DNA of 60,000 nt from Phoronis australis (GCA_002633005.1 NMRA01000009.1:1993366-2053365); one strand, 5' to 3'; positions 1 to 13,500 are shown, numbered from the stretch's first letter. Notes: generated by a model not told the origin, from the letters alone. Translations and numbers: made by a program.

Positions 1-151
1 CTTGAAGGTAGTTGTGCTTGTTGATTGTTAACTCATTCACGTGGAAAGCCATATGGATAAAACTTGCCAAGTCATTCTCGGGGAGGATAATCGACTACAA
101 TAGGCCTTTTGCGAGTTTATAACAATAACGCGAGATTATGTGAGACTTAAC

Positions 152-1230
152 TGTGACGTCACGGGAAGTGGGGCAAAAGCTTGTCGTTTGGTCATTTGCC
201 CAATACGGTAGCAGAGTGTATTCTGTTATTGTCTTCGAGTTTTTAGCCGTTTAGTTCGAAAAATTCCAAAAGCATTGCTGTTATGGCAAATGAACTTCAG
301 ATTCGCACTACAATACGTTCTATCGCGTTCTGTACTAATTTCGTCCCGTGTATTTTAAACGGGCGGTAGGCGAAATCCGCTCACTGATAAAGTTTTCACC
401 TCGTCAAAAATACATTCTACACCTAAAATTAGCACCTAAAAGGCTCTTACTTTCTTCAGTGACTCTTTCTGCTTCTAAACATATCTTCGATAAAGCATAT
501 ATACGGGAATTCAGGTGACTTAGGCGAAGAATTCCAACTCCACTTTGTGGTTACTGTTAACTTTGTCCGCGCGCGCGATAATCACAATCAAGTATTTCAA
601 CTGAGTCAGGTGAGTTTGAGGCAAAGGCTAGCGCGAGACTGAGCGAAGCGCGAGATCTGGCGCGTGACACTTGCAAAATAGCATGAGAAAATATCAAGTG
701 AAATTTGTAAGATTTGTGTCCCTTGGACTTTTTGTTCGTCAACAGGCGTGATTTCACGTAACTTCCTCAAAATGGCGGCTAGTGAGAGAAACTCGAGAGA
801 ACCGCGAGGTTTTCATGAATATGCTCAAGTTATTTGTAGACTAAATTGTGTCCAGAGTCAGGGTATGTGTTAATTATAACTTCATGTGCACATATGCATG
901 TTTCATTTGATTTTATTTACTGTATTTTGAAGTGAATATCTTTTTATGGGGATACACTATCGCCCCTGTATGCCTGCGCCATTCAGGCCTAGAGCGGGTT
1001 AAGTTCCAATTTCAGTCCGTTCACAGCTTCGCACAACATAACAAGGTCACATTTTCTTCGTCTATTCACAGTTATTCCACGACCCATCTACCATATCTTA
1101 AGTTGTTTTAACGTTTTAAGCGTAAAATTCACCATAAGAACTCCAGTAAGTTTTAGCGTGTGTAGCAAAGACTCGGGGCAAAACAAGAGCAATATGGCGG
1201 GTTTTGCCCCCTTTCCGGTGACGTCACAGT
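152..1230. repeat. Possible degenerate inverted-repeat element carrying CRE-like ends
   Basis: A stretch at about 152-180 (a TGACGTCA site, then GGAA, then GGGGCAAAA) recurs in inverted form at about 1200-1230. Weaker matches lie further out, for example TTGCGAGTTT near 111 against AAACTCGCAA near 1240. This fits an old element of roughly 1.1 kb upstream of the channel gene, but the arms are short and imperfect. Apart from the candidate exon at 772-862 I see nothing else in 1-1880. Confidence 0.3.
772..862 (+). CDS. Candidate first coding exon (unassigned)
   Basis: An ATG in strong initiation context (CAAAATGGCGG) opens 30 codons rich in charged residues. They end in CAG-G followed by a GTATGT donor at 863, leaving phase 1. 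I found no partner exon. It cannot join directly to the channel exon at 1881, because the only acceptor there (CAG at 1877-1879) needs a different phase and an in-frame stop lies at 1854. It may be the start of another transcript, or a chance ATGGCGGC (YY1-like) site. I recognise no family. Confidence 0.25.
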
Positions 1231-1880
1231 GACTAGCGAGAAACTCGCAAGTGAGCTATTTTCCCACCAGTTTACGAGTGGACACGAAAACAGGCCGGGG
1301 GCATCTCCCATGTAAACTCATTCCTTTATCACGTTTCCTTTGCAAGAGTTATACATAGTTCAATAAGTCTAAACCTTCCTAAAAGTTCTTGGAGAGCTCA
1401 ATCACTTAAAAACTGTCAAATTCTGTTAGTGCACCTTTTGCAACGAGAGTTTTTACAGTAGAGACATTGAAAGCTTTTCTGTAAATTTCTAGGACAAATA
1501 TCACTCCCAGGTAAATTTGTGTTGTTTGAAAAAAAACAACCGTTTGTGAAATTTCGAATTTCCAAAGTGATCCTTTTATCGGAGTAAGCACACTTCAGTG
1601 GAGACTTTTTTGAGAAAATACACTCTTTCGAGAGGAAACTGGTCATGAAAAAATCACCCTCAGCGGCACGCCCTAAATAACTTCTTCATTGGAGTAACCC
1701 CCTTTACGTCATTTTCACATAAATGTGTAGCGTATGATGTGAGTCTTTTGTGTTAATTCACTTGTATATAACTGTCCAACAGAAGGATTATAGTGACCGG
1801 GGCGACAACTTGAGTCAAACCAATAACGAGCGGTCAAACGAAAACACTCGATGTAAGTGGACCTTGGTCAATTTACCAGC

Positions 1881-4800
1881 ATGCGTCGAATCCAAGATCC
1901 TTTGGCCTCCTGCAGTGTGCAAGCAGTGAAGCCCCAGTGGGATAGGGAACGTTTCATCAGGACACTAAAACTATGTCGTCAGGCAGATGTCTTCTTGTCT
2001 GACTACAACTTTTGGGTGTCAGTAATAGTGAAAGACGACCTGGAGGAAGTAAAAGAAGTCTTCAGACACTTGAGTAATAGAGAGCAGAGCTATCTGTTGA
2101 ACGGAGAGCTTGAGGTTTGTGACGCAGCATCTTTATCTCATAGGTCATGCACGCGCTACTGTGAACCAGGCGTGCGTTCTGGGGGCACAGTTTCTTGCGA
2201 ATAAAGCAAGAACTATTCGCAATGTTTTGCATTTGAAACACGTGATCACACTTACTTCTTTTGTGAGATGTTTGCGTCTACGAAATACTGCCCAACTCAA
2301 CATTGACAATTCATTAAGTGCATCATCGAAAAAATATAGTTTATTATTTCCTGTAGTCGATCAAAGTGAATTGGCTTTCAAAAGTGCTTCATTTTACCCG
2401 CACCACAAGGGGCAAGCTAACGTTTTTGTTGTGGTTGTCTTCGGCTTTAAGGCTCCTGGGCTTATGGTGAATCTGACAATAATGAAGTGATTTCCTCGGT
2501 ATAAGAATGAGAAGGCATGATTAACTGTCAATTTTCTTCATCTTGTTTCTGCTTCACTGTCACTGACAAACTTATTTCGTGGACCGACTCAGATTTATGT
2601 GTAAGGTTTCCACGAATTTTTATATATTACCAAAGATATAGCATCAAAAATATATTTCTGAAGTTGAATACCGGGTCGGTTCATGACGGTTTCAATTCCC
2701 GCATACTGATACACCCATGGGTCAGCACTAGCGTGAATGAATAATAGACCAATGGTTAGTGTTGATTGACCTTTTCATATTGACTATGACCTCGAGTTTC
2801 ACAATGATATTGAAACACGTGAGGCATAACGCTATAGAGCACCAAGTGCATTTATGAATCTCAGGCCTCGGTCCTTTGAATAATGTGACGTGTGCAAAGG
2901 CTTGAAGACACCCGGCGTGCGTTCAGTGGAAGCTAGGACCTACTCTAGGACCTATCGAAAACATAGTCAAAGTCACGTGTTCTCGTTTACAATGCACGAC
3001 AATACCTCACGTAATCTCTCGAAGTCTTGCTTTTTAGCGAGGCACTAGCGTTACTGAACGGGAGGGCGGATACCATGTTACGCTTATGCAGAGTAAATGT
3101 ACATGTACATAGCTCAGATGTATACGCATTGTATGCTGTGTTTACGACCAATCGATTGTATGCCTTTATGATATAACTGTAAAAGCTCATGCAACCTCGT
3201 GCTAAATGGTTTTGTGTGAGAGCCGGTCGACACAGCTTTAATTTATCGATGAACTTCTTGAATTTTGAAATTTTGTGTTTGACTTTTCCTTACAACAAAT
3301 TTGTAAAACAAAATCAGGGTCATCCGTTATGGCTGCTTAAACAGAAACACTTATGACCAGATTGTTTGAAATTTACACGGGTCTTTGAGAAGCCACCTCA
3401 AGTTACTGAAATCCCTTTGAAAGAGGAATAATTTCGTTGTTTTGACGGCCTCAAGACTACGTAGGACATTTTCGACATTTCTGTATAAATAGCCAAATAT
3501 CAAAAAAATTGTAAATTTTAACTCGGTAAAGTAGGAAAATTTGTTATTTGACTTTTCGCCAACCTGCAATTAATTGGGTCACGTGATCATGCATTTTTAG
3601 TAAACTTTCTCAAAAAAAGATTGTGTTTAAAGTGTTCCAGTTTTGTACGAGGGCCGATCCAAAATCTTAACCTTAATGAAAAATTCAAAAGTGCATGAAC
3701 CGGAAACGAAAATACTATTGAAAATGGTAATAGCGTTTCATATTGCATTTAGTACATTTTTATCACTTAAACGAAATTTGCTTTGAATTTATCCTTCTTT
3801 TTGATAAAGTTTACTAAAATACAAGGTTGCCTGATCCAATTAATGACGTATTGGTATTTCGTCAAAAATGAATTCTTCAGGCTTTATTTCTTACCATTTA
3901 CATGCATTCTTCAAACATAACATTACATTACAGTGATTGATCTAAAGTCAACAATATTTTTAAAACATATGTACATATACACACATGCACCATTTACCTG
4001 GTACAGGTGCTCTAAAGATCACTTGTTATATACACGACGTATAGTGTGAGTAAATGAATAAATCACTCAGCAGAAATATACACTCCTAGGTTGACCAAAG
4101 GTCTTTCAGTTCCACTGTTCTAGGATTACTTTGTTTTGGAACATACTTTGTAATTAAAAATGTTTTCAAATAATTAATGAAAAATTCAAATTGAAACCTT
4201 TTCTCTTTAGTTGTATTAAGCATAAGTGTAACATTTCATATATGATAAAAACCAGCTGAGTATTTTGTTTTCTTTTTTAAAAGGAATTCCAATATTGTAT
4301 TTTATCTAACTGCAGTTAGGAGTCGATCTGTGACACTATTATTAAAAAGGTATACGAAAAGGAATCAACATAATTAATTTCTAAGAGGCCAGGAGCACAA
4401 TAAACAGAATAAATTGCAATATTGAAAGTGTGTTTCTGCCACTCAACAAAATTCATCTTGCTCACCAGTAACTTTTAGGGTTTATTCGTAATGATTTTTA
4501 ATTTCTGTTGATATCAAATCATTTTGTTTTGGTTTCAATTTTCAAAAACCGATCTGTAAGCTGCTCCCACTTCGTGTATTTTTCTCCCACAAGGCACAGC
4601 ACGTCTCCTTATTTGGCATGGCGAGACATAGACGTACCTGTAGCTCATTTCCCTTATATGGAAAATGTGACCTTTGACCCCAAGCGAATTCAGGAAAATC
4701 ACGTCAATTCTGTTTTTTGAGCAGCAAGACGTACGTACAAAAAACTGCTAAAAAGGTTGAACTGAACCTACATGTAAGACTCGTCACGTTGCGCCATGAA

Positions 4801-7800
4801 AGTGTAAAACGCTGTGTAGGCAAAGGTCGTAAATATGTGTCTTATGCATTGTCTTTTGTACTTCTTTAATTTTTATGGAACTAGTGTGAAAACTTTATGG
4901 GGCAAAAATGACAATTTTTAATAGATCTGAAAAGTCACAATTATGAGTAGCAGAAAGTTATCACAACCGTGAAATATTTTTTTGCAAAATTTTCAAATTT
5001 AAAAAATCTAGTTTGAAAAGCGCTTTTTCCCCAACTTTTCGTCTTATTGACCAATTAAACTGACAATTATTGGGCCGTGTAACTCCTCCCGAAAACATTC
5101 TCAGAGGTTACGCCCCTGACTGGTCGCGAAAAAGTTTACTCACATGTACACATCTTCTATGGCAGGTAATCCTCGGGATACCAACAAACTTCAAACAAGT
5201 GCGTGACATTTTTGAAATCAGAGAAATGCACAAAAGGAAAAGCATTCGAATCGACAGCGTCTTAACGTTTAGGCACAAATCTACGTGTACATGGTAACTT
5301 AAAAGTGCTCTGATATTCGAGCTTTTTTTCAGATCAAAGACGGCACATTTTTCGAAAATTTACCCAATATGAAGAATAAGCTGGCGATGTTTCCATGGGA
5401 AAGAAAACGGTTGAAGAAGTTGTTCCCAGTCGGCCTATCGAGATCTCTTCTCATTGCAGTTTTTACCAGATCGATAAATGTAGTCGAATGGTTAATTCAA
5501 AGCGGCGCTAATCCCTTCATGAGGGACAGAGGTGCGTACTGTGAGAATGGTTTAACAAGATTTTAAGAACATTAATGAACCATTTCATACCAAGACAATT
5601 CCTTTCACCGACACATTGCTTATTTCAATGGCATTTACCATGTCGAAAAATCCATCTCAGATGAGGCCAAAAAGCACGCTTCTGGTCTTTTTTTTCAAAA
5701 GCAAATCGGTGTTGCGGCATTTGTATTAGTTGGTCATTTTTCCAAAAAAAATCCACGAGACGAGCACACTGATGGGGATTTTTTACCCAACTCGAGGCTT
5801 TGTTCTTCGAAAATTTGCACAACTGCCACAACTTGAGGGTTGCAACAGTTTGTGCACTATTTGCCTCACAAGCTATAGTTGATCATACTTGTTTAACAAA
5901 ATATCACAACCTTTCCCCTGTTCGTTCATTTGAAAGCTAATTTTCTCACTTCGTTAGTATAAACATGCACGTATATGTAAGTATAAGACTTTTTGTGTTA
6001 TACCACTAGGTGGCGGGGTGATTTTTGAACCCATGTTTCTGCTGTTTGACCTATTTTGCTCGTTTTATTTATTTAATGCAACCAGCTGTGTTTAAGTGGG
6101 TCTGTTAAAACACGTGGGGCAATGTTTTCGATAAGTAATTACGCATTTTACACAAACTCCAAATTTCAACAACACGAAAACGTGCAACTTCAAACGTGGT
6201 AACTTTTTACATTTGAATGGTATACCTATAAATGAGACCGAAGACGTCATACAATTCATACAGCTCATTGCCCAGTGATAATATTGATAATGCGTGCAAT
6301 TGATACACATATTTGTGTAACTGTTCTTCAATTCCTGCTTAGTTTTCTTCTAATCCATTTTTCTAGGAGGAAACAACATACTACACACATGCGCATTGTC
6401 AGCTGCCGTATTTCCGGAGCACGAGGAATCCTATCGCGCCATTTATAAACTAGTATGCCGATTGGTTCCACAAGATATACCAGAGCTTTTAATGTCCGAA
6501 AACGAAGACCAGCTTCGACCGTTAGAACTGTCTGCCAAGGCAGCCACATTGGGCATATTTGAAGATATTTTGAACACAGAGAATGTCTACAAGTTCACAA
6601 AAGAGCAGCAAGGTTTAAATGTGATCACTTGGTATGACGTTACTGATTACTTTGGGTTTGGTTCCAAAAATCGAATGCGCACATCGCCTCTTGAAATGCT
6701 TCGTCGTCTGACTTATGACCAACTGCAAAATTCTTCAGTTTCTACTGTACTCCGCTCTCCTCCATTCTCGACTTGGATTCGAGCAAAGATTTCACAACTA
6801 TTTGGCTTGTTCATAATTTGGATACTTGCCAGGTCAATATACATGGCCCTTTTTATGTCTTTGGTGTGGGATTATTTCCTAGAATCCTTTTCGGGACATT
6901 CGGCCAGTAATATGCAACGAATAGATAACAGTTCTTCAAATTGTTCCGTAGATATGCAGCGTTTAGGATATTTTCTTAATCGCCAAGGGATATTTATCTT
7001 GGCAACTATAGCAGTGAGTATGCGTTTTATCGTGTTCATATATTCATTTATAATGGATCATTTTTCATGCACAACCTTTACGAAGGTGGTGTCTAACGAC
7101 GCTTGCCATTCTGGTGTGAGGGTAACTGACGACACATTTTACACAGTGATAGATTTTTTACACATCGTGTCTGGAATGAGCTGCGTAATCATTGTTCAAG
7201 TTGACTACGCGCATGGTTTGAACAGGTTTACGTTGTTTGCGTATCTTGCACTTGCGACAGCTGCCATTACAAACACCTGGTCAATTATGTATTTCCTGAG
7301 GACCTTTCCAGTGATCGGCAGCTTCATTATCATATTTCAAGAAATGTTCAGAACCATGATTAACTTCATTTTGGTGTTTGTTCTGATATACATCTCTTTT
7401 GCCTTTTCATTTTACTTGATACTTGGCACGCGCTGTATTAATATGAACTTTGGTTCCCTTGAAGACAGTATGTACTCAACTTTTCTTCTGATGCTCAGTA
7501 TGGTTGACGTGGCTGAAAACTTAAATATGCACTCGCCAGAAGGCGCTGTTGTTGTCATCATGCACATCAGTTATACTCTCATTGTGACAACCATGTTGCT
7601 TAACTTCTTAATTGCAGTAATGACAAATGTTGTGTCAGAAATGTCTTTAAATGAAGAGCTCGCAATCTTGCTTAATAGGTTGTCAGTTATACGATCGTTA
7701 GAAAGGCTTCAAATCTCACGACTACTAGGACTACTCCACGGGAGACACAGAGTGCCGGGTCTGGTAAAAGAAAACAACAAACTTTACATCAGTTGTTCGT

Positions 7801-7826
7801 TCCTTATTAGTGAGATTCAAAATTGA
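1881..7826 (+). CDS. TRP-family cation channel with N-terminal ankyrin repeats (copy A)
   Basis: Predicted plasma-membrane cation channel, 630 aa, from three exons: 1881-2114, 5333-5531 and 6367-7826. Introns are in phase 0 (GT at 2115, AG at 5331-5332) and phase 1 (GT at 5532, AG at 6365-6366). The first in-frame ATG (1881) follows an in-frame stop at 1854. Residues about 115-228 hold three ankyrin-like units; the clearest reads SLLIAVFTRSINVVEWLIQS, followed by GNNILHTCAL. Hydrophobic segments fall near residues 290-314, 352-375, 404-422, 430-456, 473-498 and 538-565: six helices, with a pore-loop segment at about 510-526. The last helix has LLNFLIAVM (555-563), a hallmark of TRP S6. The S1-S2 loop has NSS and NCS glycosylation sites. 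The filter region reads SMVDV instead of the GMGD-type filter of TRPV. Overall it is nearest to TRPV, TRPA or pyrexia-like channels; ligand and subfamily are unknown. Copy B at 37000-45211 shares the same exon lengths and phases. Upstream non-coding exons were not found. Confidence 0.85.
2115..5332 (+). other. Intron 1 of channel copy A
   Basis: No further ankyrin exon is needed here: exons 1 and 2 join in phase 0, as they do in copy B. Most of the intron is AT-rich DNA without recognisable content. Positions 2960-3062 belong to a small dispersed repeat also seen at 15012-15108 and, inverted, at 51490-51560. Confidence 0.6.
6003..6016 (+). promoter_or_regulatory. CTCF-like motif in intron 2 of channel copy A
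   Basis: The sequence CCACTAGGTGGCGG matches the core of the bilaterian CTCF consensus (CCASYAGRKGGC). It is one short motif in an 835-base intron (5532-6366) that otherwise shows nothing. Function is not established. Confidence 0.25.
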
Positions 7827-8372
7827 GAAAACAAGGGACATAATACATGCTAAAAACTCATAGACGCTCCAGTGGTGAAAATTCTTCAAATCATGCATGT
7901 ATTAACGTGAGCTTATTTTGATTAATGCCTGTTTGCGGATGTAGATTGTCAGTATGCAGTCAGCAACAAATTAGTCGTTCGGCCTGACTACCATACCAGT
8001 GCCTTGCTAACTACGTTATGGTGTCCGGACACTTTAAGAGTGGATTTAGCTAACTGAGTGAACATGAAGTCGCAAGAGGCCGGTGTTGCCATATACGCAT
8101 GTCTGTCAGATATGTAATGTCTCGAAAAGTATAGGTTTTATGTTCCAAAAATGTTATTATTGAGGAGTAACAGACTTTCAATCAAGAGAGCAACGGACTA
8201 CATTTGCTCAAAGCCAACTTCCGGCTTATTTTCAAGCGATAGTATTTATTTTCGCCTGTTTTTGGTGTAGCTTCGACAAAGCAGCATCAATTTGAACGAA
8301 GTTCGCTAACTTTTGTGAATACTAGTACAATTGTTTTTTTCATCATATCCCTACCATATGATCATGATGCAG

Positions 8373-8540
8373 CTACTACTGTCTGTCTGTCTCTCTCTCT
8401 CGTTCTCAGTCCCTCTCCCTCCTTTCCTTCCCCCTCCCTCTCCCNTCTGCCCCCTCTTTCCCGTCCCTCCCTCTCCACCGGCCTCTCTCCTTTTCCTTCT
8501 CCCTCTTTTCCTCCGTCCCTACCCCCTCCCTCCCTCGAAT
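8373..8540 (+). repeat. Low-complexity CT-rich tract
   Basis: An almost pure pyrimidine run of CTGT, CT, CCCT and CCTTC units, with one uncalled base (N) at 8445. Open reading frames across it are low-complexity artefacts. Confidence 0.9.
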
Positions 8541-9477
8541 GTATACAGTGACAGGCATTTATTCAAATTTGACAGCTTTGTGCTAGACAGGGGAGATAAT
8601 CCACAGACCACTTTTTCTTGTTAATGTTAGTGGCTGTTTTTATGACCCTCTTACCGCCATTTTGCACTTTGGAGTTTCATTTAAATTTTTGAACATACAG
8701 CTAAGGAGCTAATCTTGATGTCTGAGCAAAGTATATCTTTTCCCAACTTTATATTTTAGTGAAAATTGTCGGAAATAATGAGCCGAGTTTAACTAAGACC
8801 ATTTGAACGAAAATCTGAACTAGAATTCTGCATAAAGTTGTTATAAAAATCAAGCCCAAGCTCTTTCAAACGAGAACAAGTTGTTTTCTGGATGTATCGC
8901 GCAGCCTGGATGAAAACTGAACCCGGTGACCTTTGCCCAGTGAGTCTGTTGACATTAAATTTGAGGATATATCAAAAACTTGTACATGTAACTCTGATGT
9001 TTACCTTCATTAAGGTGAATTTATACACTCTTTAGAGTTTTTAAATGGAAATAAATACCTTTGAATTTTGAGCCTGTTATTTGTAAAGACTGGTCGAGTG
9101 TATTATATGCTAAAACACAAAATGGGAAACAAAGGTCCTTCCTGTTCGTTTAGAGGGTTATCAACAATAAAGTGCCATCACTTCAGAACATCTGACATGC
9201 TGTAAAGTACCTCATAAATCAAAGCCAGTGCCAAAGGATAAGCTCCTACTAGCCAGAAGGCGTAAATGTGTGACTGAGCAGAACCAAATCATTTCCGTTG
9301 CTCATTGAAGAAAATCTTGTGCCGGTTTTCACCCCAGCAGAAAGTGTTTATATCCTAAACACCTGAAACAACAGTCAGTCCAGTAGCGTAGCGAGCACCT
9401 CCTTGTCCCCCGTCGACACCTCGAGTGACACCCCCCTTCCACCTCACCACGGTAGGTAGCCGTATAACCCCCCAGTT

Positions 9478-9992
9478 ACAAGGCTTGGAATTTTCCGCGG
9501 ATACGCGGATTTCCGCTTTTTTCAAATGTTCTGTCCGCGCATTTTATTATATTTCCGCGTAAAAAAATCGGATTTGGTATAAAATTTCCACGGCAAATTC
9601 CTTTCTTACCGCGGCGTTGCAGACGACGTTCACCTCGAAAAGCGGAAGCTGCTCTTTATGTTTCGGAGGAACGTGAATTGTCAACATTGCCGGGGCATCT
9701 AGGATAGCGTGGTGGGATTTTCAATGGCGTCTCGTGTGATTGTAAACCGCGGTGACAAATACTACGGCCTTGCAGCCAAAAATGTGCGGGTTGGGAGTGG
9801 ACGGAAGAGCTAAAAAGACGCAGACGCATGCTGCTGATGGTGGTAACGTAACGTTTTTTAATCTTTTTTAGTCCTCCTGATTTTTGTCGGCGAAAGGTTC
9901 ACATCGACCATTTCATAAAGGCTGGGTAGCGCGCATGTTTTGGGCAGTAAAAGTTTCCGCGTCTTTTGTCATTGATCATTCCAAGCCCTCAC
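9478..9992. mobile_element. MITE-like segment with short inverted ends
   Basis: The left end reads AGGCTTGGAATTTTCCGCG. The right end carries CCGCGTCTTTT, then ATTCCAAGCCCT, the inverse of the left end. The interior is rich in CCGCGG and GCGGAT motifs. It has no coding capacity. It is probably a non-autonomous DNA transposon remnant; family not identified. Confidence 0.4.
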
Positions 9993-10561
9993 GGTGAGTT
10001 AACAGATGCCTGGTGCCCCATCCTCTTGGACAGCACCTGTTTGGAACTCTCTTCGGCAGGCGCCCGGGGCACCTGACCCCCACTTGCTACTGCGCAGACG
10101 CAGTCACTCGGAATATTAGTCCAGACCGTTACATGAGTTAAATTTCGTTGACCTAATATCTGCCATGAACTGAATCATTAATAAAATTGTCTTTCTTGAA
10201 TTATTTTCTAGTTGACCTTGAGTGTTTGCTGCACTGCCAGAAATATTCGATGTTGGGGCGACCGGGATTGCAAACGCCAAAAACAAAATTTTCCCCTGGG
10301 CGGAAGAGGATACCCCTCCCTATCCCCCCATTCGTCGCCACCAGCCTCTGTCAATCGCACTCTATGCGTGATTGTCTACGAGACAAAGTGTTACCCCCCC
10401 TTATGATATCCTACATCCGCCACTGTGTATATGTATTGAATGTATCGTATGTATGTATTGGAGGCCGAAGTCATGACAACAGTGAATAAAGACTGTTACG
10501 ACAGTGTTTCGAGGCTGTGCTTCATTAATTCGACATATTACAGGAAATTGAATCATTCTGC

Positions 10562-13500
10562 TTAACTAGCAGACCCGCCTTTCAAGGCTAAGTTGCCAGT
10601 ATATACACGCCTTCCCTTCAGAGGCTGTGCAGGTCGGAAGTTGTTATCCATGTGGTCATCCAAATGGATCTTGGTGCGAAACATTTCCACCTGAAATTAT
10701 ACAATAGTTAGAAAATGTGTTGTGGCCTGCACAATCAAACTGAAGATCTCTGCATGTTTGTTGGTCCTGCTTTTAGTGCCATTGTCACATTTTTACGACG
10801 TAACTGAGTTTCATGAGTAGCAACTAAACATTGCTTAAAACTGCATAACTTGTTTATGTATTCATGTAGGTGGAAATAGGTCGCAGACTCGTTTTTAGGT
10901 ACCCTGTGCTCATGTCGAAAAGAAAAATGACGTCGAAATGTTTTTGCTTGAATTTCTGTGTATTTTACATTCGATGGTGGTTGCGAGGCGAGGACAATTT
11001 ACTTGCATTTGATTGTTGTCGTTGGAGTGAAGGCGAGGATTTTAACGTTGAACACAATGACCAAGAAGGTCAATTTTTATCAATAAAATTTGATGACATC
11101 CCCAGGATAACGAGGTTGTTAATGTACGTGTGTACTAGTGGCGATCTTTCGTACTCTTCCTACCACCTGATTTGTTCTCTATGAAGTGATTTCAACATCT
11201 GTTGTGCATGGATGAGTGCATTTTCAGTTGTTGGGCAATTTTAATTTTTACCTGGTCTTCAAGGGACTAACTGGTAAAAGCGGTTGGAATATGGCGAGCA
11301 CGAGTTTACAAGAACAGGTGAAAGAGAGGACTTACTGTGAGTTAACGGGTTGATAGATTCTTGGAGCAAGAGCAACTCCGAAATGATCAAGAAAGTTTTT
11401 TGGCCGTGGGAATCTGCCAACTGGACATGCTAATCAACACCAAAAATCACGTGATTTGATTGTTGGTTGCAGTGAATACAAATCTATACAGACGGGGTTG
11501 TGATAGATATAGAAGAAGTGGTAGAATTTGGAAAGGCATTATGCCATCTACACAAATGACGTTACAAACTCTCTGTATTGGTGCACGTGCGACTGTGGAA
11601 TCCAGTCGATCTACGATTCCGAATGCGCTGAAGCCAGCTACCCTCCCAATGAACAAAGGCAATGAGCCGCGGCTCATGTCAAGTGTAAGAACGGTCGCTT
11701 GTCCTTGTCAAGAGGCGCACGTATGGAAGCTACTAGTGTGAGCAAAATGTTTAACCAAGCGTCCTCGCAAGTATGTGCTTGATTGTTATGACTCTATTGC
11801 GGCATGTAAATGTATTTTTGATTTTATTATGATATATTTTTAACTATACACATGCCCATGTTGTCTAATGCTCTGTCCTGATTTCTTTGAATGCAGGTGT
11901 ATTTTTCCTAGCAATACTTAAGTTTTATTTTAGAATAAATGTTATAATTAAAAGTACATCTTGGTTTAGAGCATATATTCGTTGCAATCACTGAATATTT
12001 TGGTAGAGGTCAATCAAGCAGTTGTTATGTTATGAGCAAGTTACTTTTCACACTTGACTTTGAATGATTTTGTCTAAAACGTGACTCTCACCACATTTAG
12101 GAATATACGGCAAACATTTTTAAGTCTGATTCGCACACCACTTGAGGCCACGTGACCTAACGAACTTAAGTTTGCTCGGTTTGTAAAAGGTCTCGCGTTC
12201 GAGTCCTAGCCGGAGCATAAATCTTTTAAGGTTTATATTCGTTAGGTCACGTGATGTGACCACAGGTAGCGTGTGGACGATATGCGATCTATAATTTCAT
12301 GCGGGTTCAAGATTTGCGTATTCATATTTATGAATATACATACCAAACTAGATATTCTGACTACTAATAGAATCAAATATGTTCTGGTGTTTAAACCAAA
12401 TTTTATTTAACTGCTACTGAAGCATGTTTTCTGATTTCAATGCCCCGAGGCTTGTGAAATACACTGTACCCTTTTTCCAGTTTAGCGTTATTTTCATATT
12501 ATATTAACAATTTATTTTATAAATACGACAACTGAATGTATGAGAAAAGTAATGGAATTGAGTTATGATTAGATAAAAGAACGAAAAAGATTAAAATATG
12601 ATTTTAATATTTTGGTTTTGTAAGCATTACATCGCTATGTAAGGCAGTAATTGCGTTCAGCTCCAGTGTAGTTTTGGTGAGTGAAGGTGACGCTCGCAAG
12701 TTGGTTCGTACCACCCCCGAATACACTACCTGCTGATTTATTGCAAGTCCTTCTCCCGGCACACTCTTCAATCTTCAGGTTTTATACACTCGGTGGAATT
12801 GGGATTGGAGCCACGTGAACCCAGTTTTTTAAGCTCACAACCAGTAAAAATGACACGTGTCACCTGATCAAGCATTGTTGAAAGCAACAACTAATTACAA
12901 CACTTCCAGATCATTGATAGTTATTCTTAAATAACAATTCAAAACCTATGAATGAACACGAAAAATATCTCGCGTTCTCTGCATGTGCCATATAATTGGC
13001 TAAACTTAACCTCAGACATAGCGCCACCTATACTGAAAAGTGGCCCTGTGGAAACATGAACGATACACGGAATTCTGTGTGTGGGTATCAATGCGCATGC
13101 CTTGGTCGCTACCACTTGCACACGTCTTAATGCACCGAACTTGTTTGGGCTTAAGACACTGCATTGGGGTTCCATTGAGTTTGTTTAGTACTTCGACCAC
13201 TGCCCGTTTTAATAAGTTGCAACTGTATTCACGTCAAAGGTGGTCACCATATTACTCAACAGTAATCTGAAAGGGGTTTTCCAGATTCCAACCAATGGGA
13301 ATGACTGAATGTTATGACGTCGGTTTCATTACGTTTACCAATGAGAAGCTATGTTAAACAACAGTGGTACCTTTCATAGCACTGTAAAAGAGTGTACATG
13401 TATGCTAAACTCACTTGATTTGATCCTATATCAAGAGGTTTCGAAAACACAGTCCACGTGACTGCTTCGGAGCATGGCGGAGTTGTCAGACTTCCCTTGT

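Larger units (their letters stand above)
7827..10561. other. Tail-to-tail intergenic region between channel A and carbonic anhydrase
   Basis: This region holds the 3' flanks of two convergent genes. Candidate poly(A) signals for channel A (AATAAA) occur near 9050 and 9166, too far from the stop to choose between. The region also contains the pyrimidine tract at 8373-8540, a MITE-like segment at 9478-9992, and degenerate C-rich DNA near 9400-9470 and 10280-10420. No coding exon is supported. Confidence 0.5.
10691..13414 (-). other. Intron 8 of the carbonic anhydrase gene
   Basis: It contains the tRNA-like hairpin (12149-12253), AT-rich DNA at 12300-12620 and most of one copy of the dispersed repeat at 13012-13365. 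Open frames near 10870-11184 and 11447-11741 have no domain and no convincing splice context. Confidence 0.6.

Noticed and set aside
8315-8624. Overlapping + strand frames rich in Pro, Ser and Leu
   Set aside because: Translation of the CT-rich low-complexity tract, including an N.
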